From Phyllobacterium pellucidum (lineage in GTDB: Bacteria; Pseudomonadota; Alphaproteobacteria; Rhizobiales; Rhizobiaceae): a DNA stretch of 64,000 nt. A program made the position numbers and the translations under genes. Below the pieces are notes generated by a model. It was not told where the DNA came from and searched no databases. It saw nothing but the letters and a program-made list of their open reading frames with translations. Below, piece after piece: positions 48,802-57,080 of this stretch. The first letter of the stretch is position 1; each line of letters starts with the position of its first letter. The stretch is from contig NZ_JABUMX010000003.1 in NCBI RefSeq assembly GCF_013327855.1, positions 1-64,000 on the forward strand. The letters run 5' to 3'.

Positions 48802-49839
48802 ATGGAGCTTCTATTTACCGACGCCATGGGCCAGCCCCTGTGGATGTGGCTTGGCTTTCTCACCCTCGTTCTCGTTCTTCTCGTCCTTGATCTGGGCGTT
48901 CTCAACCGAAAAAATCACGATATAGGCATGAGCCAGAGCCTTTTGCTCTCAGCTTTTTATATCAGTCTCGGCCTCGCCTTCGGCGGGTTCATCTGGTGGG
49001 AACTCGGCCCCGAGGCCGGCATGCAATATCTCACCGGCTTCGTCGTCGAAAAAAGCCTGGCGATGGACAATATTTTCGTCATAGCGATGATCTTCGGCTA
49101 TTTCGCCATTCCAAAGCAGTATCAGCACCGCGTCCTCGTTTACGGCATCCTTGGCGTCGTCGTCCTGCGCGGCATCATGATTGCCGCGGGAGCTGCCATC
49201 GTCCAGGAATACCACTGGGTCCTTTATCTCTTCGCAGGTTTCCTTGTCTTTACCGGCATCAAGATGCTTGTTTCCAGCGACGAGGCGTATGACGTCTCGG
49301 CCAACCCGGTCTTCAAGTTCATGAGCAAGCGCTTCCGCGTCACGCCGGAACTGCACGGCGAGAAGTTCATCGTGCGCCGCACAGATCCACTGACAATGAA
49401 ACGCCAGACCTGGATTACGCCGCTGCTTCTGGCGCTCGTTATGGTCGAACTTGCCGACGTGATCTTCGCGGTCGACTCGATCCCGGCGATTTTCGCCATC
49501 ACCACCGACCCCTACCTTGTCTTCACGTCGAACATCTTCGCAATTCTTGGCCTGCGAGCGCTTTATTTCGCGCTGGCGAGCCTCATCCACCGTTTCGTTT
49601 ACCTGAAATACGCGCTCTCGCTCGTCCTCGTTTTCATCGGCGGAAAGATTTTCGTTGCCGACGCATTGGGGCTGGCAAAGATACCGCCGATGTGGTCACT
49701 GTCGATCACGCTTGGCATACTGCTTGCGGGTATCATCGGTTCGCTTTGGAGCACCCGGCACGAGCATAAGGCCGAATTGTCACATGATGGAAAACCCTCC
49801 CCAGCCGCCGCTGCTGCTGACACGTCGGGGAAGGTCTGA
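48802..49839 (+). CDS. TerC family membrane protein (Alx-like)
   Basis: A 345-residue inner-membrane protein with about nine helices. The metal-site segments VEKSLAMDNIFVIAMIF and VELADVIFAVDSIPAIFAIT, with their conserved Asp residues, identify the TerC/Alx group, now linked to manganese export. The C-terminal 30 residues are a polar Ala-rich tail. A 174-base leader precedes it; I found no confident riboswitch core there. exoD follows after 21 bases. Confidence 0.92.
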   Translation: MELLFTDAMGQPLWMWLGFLTLVLVLLVLDLGVLNRKNHDIGMSQSLLLSAFYISLGLAFGGFIWWELGPEAGMQYLTGFVVEKSLAMDNIFVIAMIFGYFAIPKQYQHRVLVYGILGVVVLRGIMIAAGAAIVQEYHWVLYLFAGFLVFTGIKMLVSSDEAYDVSANPVFKFMSKRFRVTPELHGEKFIVRRTDPLTMKRQTWITPLLLALVMVELADVIFAVDSIPAIFAITTDPYLVFTSNIFAILGLRALYFALASLIHRFVYLKYALSLVLVFIGGKIFVADALGLAKIPPMWSLSITLGILLAGIIGSLWSTRHEHKAELSHDGKPSPAAAAADTSGKV

Positions 49840-49860
49840 ACCATCGAGCAGGAGGACGCG

Positions 49861-50499
49861 ATGAACGCTGACGGAACACCGTCAGACTGGGACCCGACCG
49901 GGTCTGCTGACGAACGGCGCCTCTCTAGCGTTCTTGTCCATCTTGGCGACAGACAGGCGGACAGGATATCGCTCGATGATATCCTGTCCGCACTTTCGGA
50001 GCGCAGCTTTGGCGCGCTCCTGATCTTGTTTTCGGCGCTCAACCTGGTGCCGCTCCCCCCCGGGACATCGACAATATTCGGCATTCCCCTCGTGCTGCTC
50101 TCGATCCAGATGCTGATCGGTTTCGAGAACCCGTGGTTCCCCGCCTTCATCCGCCGCAAATCCATGCGTATCGAAACTTACCGCGCCTTCATCGGCCGGA
50201 TACAGCCCATTCTGCTGCGGTTCGAAAAGCTGGCTCGCCCGCGCTACTGGCTGGTGCCGCAGATCATTGTCGAGCGCGTCGTCAGCATTGTCGCGCTGGC
50301 AATGTCACTGATCGTGATTTTGCCGTTTCCCCTGATCAACCAGATGCCTGCACTGAGTATCGTTCTGCTTTCGATCGGGCTTGGCGAGCAGGACGGATTG
50401 TGGCTCGGCACCGGCCTGCTCGTTGCGGCGCTTGCTGCCGGCATTGCCATCGGCCTTGGCGCCTCCGTGGGCCTTGCCGCCTTGCATATTTTCGGCTGA
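49861..50499 (+). CDS. ExoD family exopolysaccharide-related membrane protein
   Basis: A 212-residue protein with about four helices in the C-terminal two-thirds; the segment FSALNLVPLPPGTSTIFGIPLVLLSIQMLIG is diagnostic of the ExoD family, first found in rhizobial exopolysaccharide and nodule-invasion studies. Its biochemical role is not known. AGGAGG precedes the ATG, and the yaiI gene follows after 3 bases. Confidence 0.9.
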   Translation: MNADGTPSDWDPTGSADERRLSSVLVHLGDRQADRISLDDILSALSERSFGALLILFSALNLVPLPPGTSTIFGIPLVLLSIQMLIGFENPWFPAFIRRKSMRIETYRAFIGRIQPILLRFEKLARPRYWLVPQIIVERVVSIVALAMSLIVILPFPLINQMPALSIVLLSIGLGEQDGLWLGTGLLVAALAAGIAIGLGASVGLAALHIFG

Positions 50500-50502
50500 A
50501 CC

Positions 50503-50976
50503 ATGACCGAGACCAACAAGATCACGATCTATGTCGATGCCGACGCCTGTCCGGTCAAGGCGGAGATATACCGTGTGGCCGAACGCCATGGCGTCAAGGT
50601 CTATGTCGTGTCGAATTCCTTCATGGCGATCCCGCGCGATCCGATGATCGAGCGCGTCATTGTCAGCGACGGGTTCGATGCGGCCGACGACTGGATCGCG
50701 GAGCGCGTCCACCGGGGCGATATTGTTGTCACCGCGGATATTCCGCTCGCCAGCCGCTGCGTCAAGGCCGGCGCCGACGCGATTTCGCCGACGGGGCGGG
50801 CTTTCACCGAGGCCTCGATCGGCAACACGTTGGCGACCCGCAACCTCATGGAGGAATTGCGCCAGGCCGGACAGATCACCGGCGGCCCGCGGCCCTTCTC
50901 GCCGAAGGACCGCTCGGCTTTTCTTTCCGCGCTCGACCTTGCCATCGTGCGTCTGAAGCGGGCGGGATTCGTTTAG
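50503..50976 (+). CDS. UPF0178/DUF188 (YaiI/YqxD) family protein
   Basis: A 157-residue protein of a widespread family with a PIN-like nuclease fold. [24 protein letters not shown] at the N-terminus and the [17 protein letters not shown] segment are diagnostic; acidic residues in both could bind metal. No function is established. It is coupled to exoD by a 3-base gap. Confidence 0.88.
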   Translation: MTETNKITIYVDADACPVKAEIYRVAERHGVKVYVVSNSFMAIPRDPMIERVIVSDGFDAADDWIAERVHRGDIVVTADIPLASRCVKAGADAISPTGRAFTEASIGNTLATRNLMEELRQAGQITGGPRPFSPKDRSAFLSALDLAIVRLKRAGFV

Positions 50977-51301
50977 CCAACGAATCCGCGCCGCAACAGC
51001 GCCTCTAGCGCAGCAGCATCACCGCCGCCGGCCCTTCTGGGTACAGTCCTTTCGAAAGCCCGTGTGCGACCAATGTGCTCCGTGCGCCTTTCCCTAATGC
51101 TTTACCGTCAACGCAAAAAACTTGATCATCGCAGGATTTCCCGAGATGGCCGAGGCGGATTGTCCGCGCGCCGAGCCGCCCGCCATTGACGAAATGCGCG
51201 ATAAGTTCTACGAGGACGCAACAAAGCTATATGCGTGCCGCTCGTGCTCCCATTGACGCCGAGCCCAGACACCAGCCAAACCCATACTTGAAAGTTCATG
51301 A
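50977..51301. other. Gap before the DEAD-box gene
   Basis: No established gene here. A short frame at 51146-51256 is listed separately. The rest may be the leader of the helicase gene, as long leaders are usual for cold-shock helicases; no clear hairpin or operator was seen. Confidence 0.4.
51146..51256 (+). CDS. Possible 36-residue small protein with a CxxC motif
   Basis: The frame reads MAEADCPRAEPPAIDE and ends YACRSCSH, with AGGA nine bases before the ATG. Cys-rich ends (C6, then C-x2-C near the end) could bind metal, but there is no family resemblance and the frame could be chance or a gene remnant. Confidence 0.25.
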   Translation: MAEADCPRAEPPAIDEMRDKFYEDATKLYACRSCSH

Positions 51302-53230
51302 ATGACCATCTTCGATTCTATCGCCCCGGCGTTGTCCGGTGCATTGGCAGCCCGTGGCTATGAGACGCTGACCCCGGTCCAGACCGCCGTGCTCGCCCCC
51401 GAGGCGGAAGGTGCAGACCTTCTCGTCTCCGCCCAGACAGGCTCCGGCAAGACCGTTGCCTTCGGCATCGCCATCGCACCGACGCTGCTCGATGGCGCTG
51501 AGCGCTTCGAATCCATCGGCGCGCCCTATGCGCTGGTCATAGCACCGACGCGCGAGCTTGCGCTGCAGGTGCGGCGCGAGCTCGAATGGCTCTACGAGCA
51601 GACCGGCGCGCGCATTGCTTCCTGCGTCGGCGGCATGGACATGACCAAGGAACGCCGCGCCCTGCAGGGCGGCGCTCATATCGTCGTTGGCACCCCCGGC
51701 CGTCTGCGCGATCACATTACCCGCGGCTCGCTCGACATGGCGGACCTGCGCGCCGTCGTTCTCGACGAAGCCGACGAGATGCTCGATCTCGGCTTTCGCG
51801 AAGATCTCGAATTCATCCTCGGTGAGGCGCCGGAAGACCGCCGGACATTGATGTTCTCGGCGACGGTGCCGAAGCCCATCGCCCAGTTGGCCAAGCAGTT
51901 CCAGAACAATGCGCTGCGCATTTCCGCCACGAGCGAAAAGGAACAGCACAGCGACATCGAATACCACATCATGCCGGTGGCGCCGCGCGAGCGCGAAAAT
52001 GCCATCATAAACGCATTGCTCTACTACGATGCGCAGAACACGATCATCTTCGGTTCGACCCGCGAAGCGGTCAAGCACCTGACGAGCCGTCTTTCCAATC
52101 GCGGCTTCAATGTTGTGTCGCTTTCCGGCGAACTCAGCCAGGCCGAGCGTACCAACGCCTTGCAGGCGATGCGCGACGGTCGCGCCCGCGTTTGCGTTGC
52201 GACCGACGTCGCCGCCCGCGGTATCGACCTGCCCAATCTCGACCTGGTCATCCACGCCGACCTTCCCAATAATTCCGAGACCTTGCTCCACCGCAGCGGC
52301 CGCACGGGACGCGCCGGACGCAAGGGCGTCTGCGTGCTGATCGTGCCGCCATCACGCCGCCGTACCGCGGAACGCCTGCTGCAGGGTGCCAAGCTCGCGA
52401 CGTCCATGGTCCCGCCGCCGGATGCGGCAGCCATCAACAAGCGCAATCGCGAACGTATCCTCAACGATCCGTCATTGACCGAAACCGTCGCTGAGGACGA
52501 GACGGATTTCGTGCGGGAACTCCTTGAAAAGCATTCGTCAGAGCAGATTGCGGCCGCATATCTGCGCCAGCAGATGGCCGCCCGCCCTGCTCCGGAGGAA
52601 CTGTCTTCGACGCCGTCGCATGTGCTCGAACCAATGCGCAAAGGGGGCCGTTTCGACGAGCGTCCGGAGCGGGGTGAACGCGCTGACCGCGGAACGCGCT
52701 CGGCGCGCAATACGGAGTTCGAAAGTGGCGCATGGTTTTCCGTCAGCGTCGGTCGCAAGCAGCGCGCCGAACCGCGCTGGCTGCTGCCGTTGATCTGCAA
52801 GGCTGGCGATATCACCAAGACCGATGTGGGATCGATCAAGATTCTCGACACCGAAACGCGTTTCGAGATCACTGCAAGCAAGGCTGATGATTTCCTCGCC
52901 CGCATCAAGCAGTACGGCAGCGGCGAAAAGGGTGTGAACATTACCCGCAGCGAGGGCCCTGGCTCTGCTGGTGCGCGCCGCAGCGATGGCGGCGAATACA
53001 AGGGCAAGAAGAGCTTCGGCGAAAAGCGCGATTGGGATGACAAGCCGCGCGCCCGCGACGACAAGCCGAAAGGCGATTGGTCAGCCAAGCCGGCCAAGGC
53101 GAAGCCCGAAGGCTGGACCACCGAAAAGCCGAAAAAGCAGCCAAAGGAGCGCAAGCCCGGCGAACTGCATGGCTTTGACAAGTACAAGGCCAAGAAGGCA
53201 CGCAAAGCCGCCGCCGGCGGGGGCGAGTAG
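51302..53230 (+). CDS. DEAD-box RNA helicase with DbpA-type RNA-binding domain
   Basis: A 642-residue helicase. Motifs: Q motif near TPVQTAVL, Walker A AQTGSGKT (about 45-52), DEAD (VLDEADEML), SAT, then the C-terminal helicase core ending HRSGRTGRAGRKG. A DbpA-like RNA-recognition domain (about 480-555, GAWFSVSVGRKQRAEPRWLLPLICKAG) and a Lys/Arg-rich disordered tail follow. This architecture matches DeaD/CsdA of E. coli, acting in ribosome assembly and cold adaptation; orthology is probable, not proven. Confidence 0.93.
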   Translation: MTIFDSIAPALSGALAARGYETLTPVQTAVLAPEAEGADLLVSAQTGSGKTVAFGIAIAPTLLDGAERFESIGAPYALVIAPTRELALQVRRELEWLYEQTGARIASCVGGMDMTKERRALQGGAHIVVGTPGRLRDHITRGSLDMADLRAVVLDEADEMLDLGFREDLEFILGEAPEDRRTLMFSATVPKPIAQLAKQFQNNALRISATSEKEQHSDIEYHIMPVAPRERENAIINALLYYDAQNTIIFGSTREAVKHLTSRLSNRGFNVVSLSGELSQAERTNALQAMRDGRARVCVATDVAARGIDLPNLDLVIHADLPNNSETLLHRSGRTGRAGRKGVCVLIVPPSRRRTAERLLQGAKLATSMVPPPDAAAINKRNRERILNDPSLTETVAEDETDFVRELLEKHSSEQIAAAYLRQQMAARPAPEELSSTPSHVLEPMRKGGRFDERPERGERADRGTRSARNTEFESGAWFSVSVGRKQRAEPRWLLPLICKAGDITKTDVGSIKILDTETRFEITASKADDFLARIKQYGSGEKGVNITRSEGPGSAGARRSDGGEYKGKKSFGEKRDWDDKPRARDDKPKGDWSAKPAKAKPEGWTTEKPKKQPKERKPGELHGFDKYKAKKARKAAAGGGE

Positions 53231-53304
53231 TAGAGCGACACGTCGGGGGCTGCCTTGTCTGCCCCAGGATCGCGGTAGCGATCAGGGAAGCATTTAGCCC
53301 TGAC

Positions 53305-53982
53305 CTAAAGAGCCTTTGCCGCGTCGATAAAGCGGGCGGCGTCTTCGCCGGACCATTCGGCAGGGCCATTCATGGCGGCAATCTGGCAGCCTTCCTTGTC
53401 GACAAGCATTGTTACGGGAAGGCCGAAGGCGAGGTTCTTGCGCTTCAGATCGTTGAAGACGACCATCGACGGATCGCGATAGAGCTCCAGCGATTTGACG
53501 CCGATTTCATTCAGGAACGTCCTCGGCTTCGTTTCGTCGCCCGTATCGATATTGATCGTCACGACCTTGAAGTCATCGCCGCCTTTCTTCGCCTGTAGCG
53601 CGTCGAGCGCCGGCATTTCGTCGCGGCAGGGCAGGCACCAGGTGGCCCAGAGATTGACTAGCAAAGTCTTGCCCTTGAAATCCTCGAGCCGCACCGGCTT
53701 CCCGTCGGGACCGGTGAAGCTGAGCGACGTCATCGATTGCGGCGTATCGGCGCCGCGCATCGCCGCCACGGCACCGGTTGCCGACTTGTCGATCGTCTTT
53801 GCATTGGCGGTTTTCAGCGCACATTGATCGCCTGTGTTTGTCGCGGTGGCAATATTGCCAGAGGGCCGCTCCATCACGTATACCGCAACCGCACCGGCAA
53901 GGATGCCTGCGAGCGCGGCAAGGGAAATAATCCTCCTGCTGCTGCTCCGTTGGGTTTTGCCTGTCTCGTCGCTGCCTGCCAT
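53305..53982 (-). CDS. tlpA: TlpA family membrane-anchored thiol:disulfide reductase
   Basis: A 225-residue periplasmic thioredoxin tethered by one N-terminal helix (about 18-36). The redox site W-C-L-P-C lies in [19 protein letters not shown], with the cis-Pro loop [10 protein letters not shown] downstream. In Bradyrhizobium TlpA is needed for cytochrome oxidase maturation. Divergent from argH with only 34 bases between starts, a Rhizobiales arrangement. Confidence 0.92.
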   Translation of the reverse strand: MAGSDETGKTQRSSSRRIISLAALAGILAGAVAVYVMERPSGNIATATNTGDQCALKTANAKTIDKSATGAVAAMRGADTPQSMTSLSFTGPDGKPVRLEDFKGKTLLVNLWATWCLPCRDEMPALDALQAKKGGDDFKVVTINIDTGDETKPRTFLNEIGVKSLELYRDPSMVVFNDLKRKNLAFGLPVTMLVDKEGCQIAAMNGPAEWSGEDAARFIDAAKAL

Positions 53983-54016
53983 TTTCTACTCTTTTCGCTA
54001 CTCACCAAGGCGCATC

Positions 54017-55417
54017 ATGTCCGACAAGAAGAACAGCAATGAAATGTGGGGCGGCCGCTTTGCCTCCGGTCCCGCCGCGATCATGGAAGAGATCAACGCT
54101 TCCATCGGTTTCGACCAGAAACTTTACGCCCAGGACATTCAAGGTTCACTTGCCCATGCTGCCATGCTTGCGAAAACCGGCATAATCGCGGCAGAGGATT
54201 ACGACAAGATCGCGGGCGGCCTGAACACGATTTTGTCAGAGATCGAGGGCGGAAAGTTCAATTTCTCACGCAAACTTGAAGACATTCACATGAATGTCGA
54301 GTCGAGGCTGGCCGAACTCATCGGTGCAGCGGCGGGCCGCCTGCACACGGCGCGTTCGCGCAATGATCAGGTCGCGGTCGATTTTCGCCTTTGGGTAAAG
54401 GCGGAATTCGAAAAGGTCGCGGTCGCCTTAAAGAAGCTAATCGAGGCGTTTCTTCGCCGCGCCGAAGAACATGCGGCAACGCTGATGCCGGGCTTCACCC
54501 ATCTTCAAACCGCCCAGCCTGTCACCTTCGGCCATCATTGCATGGCCTATGTCGAAATGTTCGGGCGCGACCTCAGCCGCGTCAAGGATGCTATCGCCCG
54601 AATGGACGAATCGCCGCTCGGCGCCGCGGCTCTTGCCGGGACCGGCTTTCCCATCGACCGTCACATGACCGCGAAGGCGCTCGGCTTTCGCGAACCGACC
54701 AGGAACTCGCTCGACAGCGTATCCGATCGCGACTACGCGCTCGAATTTCTCTCGGTGGCCGCAATTGCCGCGACGCATCTATCACGCCTCGCCGAGGAGA
54801 TCGTGATCTGGTCGACGCCGCAGTTCGGTTTCGTGCGGCTGTCGGATTCGTTCTCGACCGGCTCATCGATCATGCCGCAGAAGAAGAATCCCGATGCCGC
54901 GGAATTGGTGCGTGCCAAGACCGGCCGCATCACCGGTTCTTTGGTCGGTCTCCTGACCGTGATGAAGGGTCTGCCGCTCACCTATTCGAAGGACATGCAG
55001 GAGGACAAGGAGGCAGTGTTTGACGCCGCGGAAACCCTCGAGCTTGCCCTTGCGGCGATGACCGGCATGGTCGGCGACATGACGATCAATGTGGCGGCGA
55101 TGAAGAAGGCCGCGGGCTCGGGCTATTCCACCGCGACGGACCTCGCGGATTGGCTGGTGCGCGAGCTCGGCCTGCCGTTTCGCGAGGCGCATCACGTCAC
55201 CGGACGCGCTGTCGCCCTCGCCGAGCAGAAGAAATCCGATCTCGGTAAATTGTCGCTCGCCGAGCTTCAGGGCATTAACCCGGGGATTACTGAGGCTGTG
55301 TTCGGCTTTCTGACCGTCGACAAATCGGTGCGCAGCCGCAAATCCTATGGCGGAACAGCCCCGGAACAGGTTCGCAAGCAGATCAAGTTCTGGCAAAAGC
55401 GAATTGCAAAACTCTAG
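54017..55417 (+). CDS. argH: Argininosuccinate lyase
   Basis: A 466-residue fumarase-superfamily lyase that splits argininosuccinate into arginine and fumarate, the last step of arginine synthesis. The family signature [12 protein letters not shown] is present, along with the HTARSRNDQ and [16 protein letters not shown] segments. The open frame extends 61 codons upstream across the tlpA start; I use the ATG before [14 protein letters not shown]. Confidence 0.97.
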   Translation: MSDKKNSNEMWGGRFASGPAAIMEEINASIGFDQKLYAQDIQGSLAHAAMLAKTGIIAAEDYDKIAGGLNTILSEIEGGKFNFSRKLEDIHMNVESRLAELIGAAAGRLHTARSRNDQVAVDFRLWVKAEFEKVAVALKKLIEAFLRRAEEHAATLMPGFTHLQTAQPVTFGHHCMAYVEMFGRDLSRVKDAIARMDESPLGAAALAGTGFPIDRHMTAKALGFREPTRNSLDSVSDRDYALEFLSVAAIAATHLSRLAEEIVIWSTPQFGFVRLSDSFSTGSSIMPQKKNPDAAELVRAKTGRITGSLVGLLTVMKGLPLTYSKDMQEDKEAVFDAAETLELALAAMTGMVGDMTINVAAMKKAAGSGYSTATDLADWLVRELGLPFREAHHVTGRAVALAEQKKSDLGKLSLAELQGINPGITEAVFGFLTVDKSVRSRKSYGGTAPEQVRKQIKFWQKRIAKL

Positions 55418-55496
55418 GTAGCGGGTGACTCTTCCCTAAGTCGCCATCATGCACTAGACAAGGACAAAGCCCTTCCGGACGACAGGATCAAGACCT

Positions 55497-55682
55497 ATGG
55501 CAATCCGTTCCATTCTGACGACAATTCTGGTCACACTGGCGATTGCGAGCGCCGTTTCGGCTTGCGGCCGCAAGGGTCCGCTCGAATTGCCGCCAGCCTC
55601 CGTGACCTCCGCGCCGGGCGAGCCGAAGACGGCCGCTCCTCCCGCCCAGGACAAGCGATTCATACTCGACCCATTGATCTAG
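55497..55682 (+). CDS. lptM: LptM-like lipoprotein
   Basis: A 61-residue lipoprotein with a lipobox ending VSAC (lipidation at C23) directly followed by GRKGPLELPP, the motif of the LptM (YifL) family that helps mature the LptD lipopolysaccharide translocon. Position between argH and lysA is the classical one for this gene. The rest is a short Pro/Ala-rich tail. Confidence 0.9.
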   Translation: MAIRSILTTILVTLAIASAVSACGRKGPLELPPASVTSAPGEPKTAAPPAQDKRFILDPLI

Positions 55683-55691
55683 GCCATTGCC

Positions 55692-56957
55692 GTGAACCAT
55701 TTCGAATACAAGGACGGCGTTCTACACGCCGAAGGCGTCAGCATCCCGGATGTCGCGCGGGTCGTGGGCACGCCGTTCTATTGCTATTCGACCGCAACGA
55801 TCGAACGGCATTTCAAGGTCTTTTCCTCCGCTTTTGCCGAAATGGATGCGCTCGTGTGTTACGCGTTGAAAGCCAATTCCAACCAGGCTGTGCTGAAAAC
55901 GCTGGCAAAGCTGGGTTCAGGCGCCGATGTCGTCTCGGAAGGCGAACTGCGCCGTGCGCTGGCCGCCGGCATTCCCGCCGGCAAGATCGTCTTTTCCGGC
56001 GTCGGCAAGAAGCCCGGCGAGATGGACTATGCCCTCGCTGCCGGCATCCATTGCTTCAACGTCGAATCCGAGCCTGAACTCGAACTGCTTTCGAGCAGGG
56101 CCGTTGCCGCGGGCAAGGTTGCACCGGTATCCCTTCGCATCAACCCCGATGTCGATGCCAAGACCCACAAGAAGATCTCGACGGGCAAATCGGAAAACAA
56201 ATTCGGCATCCCGCTTGCGAAGGCGAGTTCGGTCTATGCCCGGGCCGCAAAACTTCCGGGACTTAAGGTCATCGGCGTCGACATGCATATCGGCAGCCAG
56301 ATCACCGATCTCGAACCCTTTGACAATGCCTTCCGTCTCCTCGCCCAGCTGGTCGCCCAGCTCAGGGCCGATGGGCACGACATCCAGCATGTCGATCTCG
56401 GCGGTGGCCTCGGCATCCCCTATCATTTCGACAACAACCCGCCTCCGCTGCCGGATGCCTATGCCGAGATCGTTGCGCGGCACATCAAGCCGCTAGGCCT
56501 GAAGACGATGTTCGAGCCCGGGCGGCTCATCGTCGGCAATGCCGGTATCCTCGTCAGCGAGGTAATCTTCCTCAAGGAAGGCGACGCGCGCAACTTCGTC
56601 ATCGTCGATGCGGCAATGAACGATCTGATCCGCCCGACCTTGTACGATGCTTTCCATATCATCCGGCCGGTCAGGGAGGCTTCAGCTTCGCAGCCGCGTA
56701 TCCGCGCCGATATTGTCGGGCCAGTTTGCGAGACAGGCGATTACCTCGGGCTCGACCGCGACCTGCCGCGGCCGGCGCCAGGCGATCTCATCGCCATCGG
56801 TACGGCCGGTGCCTACGGAGCCGTGCAGGCCGGCACCTACAACACGCGCCTGCTCGTGCCGGAAGTCCTTGTCAGTGGCGATCAATTCCATGTTGTCCGC
56901 CGACGCACGAGCTATGAGGAACTGATCGGGCTTGATTCGATCCCCGAATGGTTGTGA
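55692..56957 (+). CDS. lysA: Diaminopimelate decarboxylase
   Basis: A 421-residue PLP enzyme making lysine from meso-diaminopimelate. The PLP lysine lies in VCYALKANSN, and HIGSQ, the GGGLG phosphate loop and the EPGR motif follow. It starts with GTG, nine bases after the lptM stop, so the two are co-transcribed. lysC, for the first pathway step, is at 12687-13940, far away. Confidence 0.97.
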   Translation: MNHFEYKDGVLHAEGVSIPDVARVVGTPFYCYSTATIERHFKVFSSAFAEMDALVCYALKANSNQAVLKTLAKLGSGADVVSEGELRRALAAGIPAGKIVFSGVGKKPGEMDYALAAGIHCFNVESEPELELLSSRAVAAGKVAPVSLRINPDVDAKTHKKISTGKSENKFGIPLAKASSVYARAAKLPGLKVIGVDMHIGSQITDLEPFDNAFRLLAQLVAQLRADGHDIQHVDLGGGLGIPYHFDNNPPPLPDAYAEIVARHIKPLGLKTMFEPGRLIVGNAGILVSEVIFLKEGDARNFVIVDAAMNDLIRPTLYDAFHIIRPVREASASQPRIRADIVGPVCETGDYLGLDRDLPRPAPGDLIAIGTAGAYGAVQAGTYNTRLLVPEVLVSGDQFHVVRRRTSYEELIGLDSIPEWL

Positions 56958-57080
56958 GTTTTTTACAGACCTAAACACAAAACTATGATCGGTTTTTTCG
57001 GCCAAGGCCTCGCCTTTGCCATGATGGATGTTATTGTTCTTTAGGGCCATCATCGTCGATGTAGCCGAGATGGAGTGCGT

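Noticed and set aside
57000..57020. Hairpin GGCCAAGGC/GCCTTTGCC with a 3-base loop after lysA
   Set aside because: One mismatch and no T-run on the downstream side for either strand; a loop this tight with the T-run upstream does not fit a terminator.
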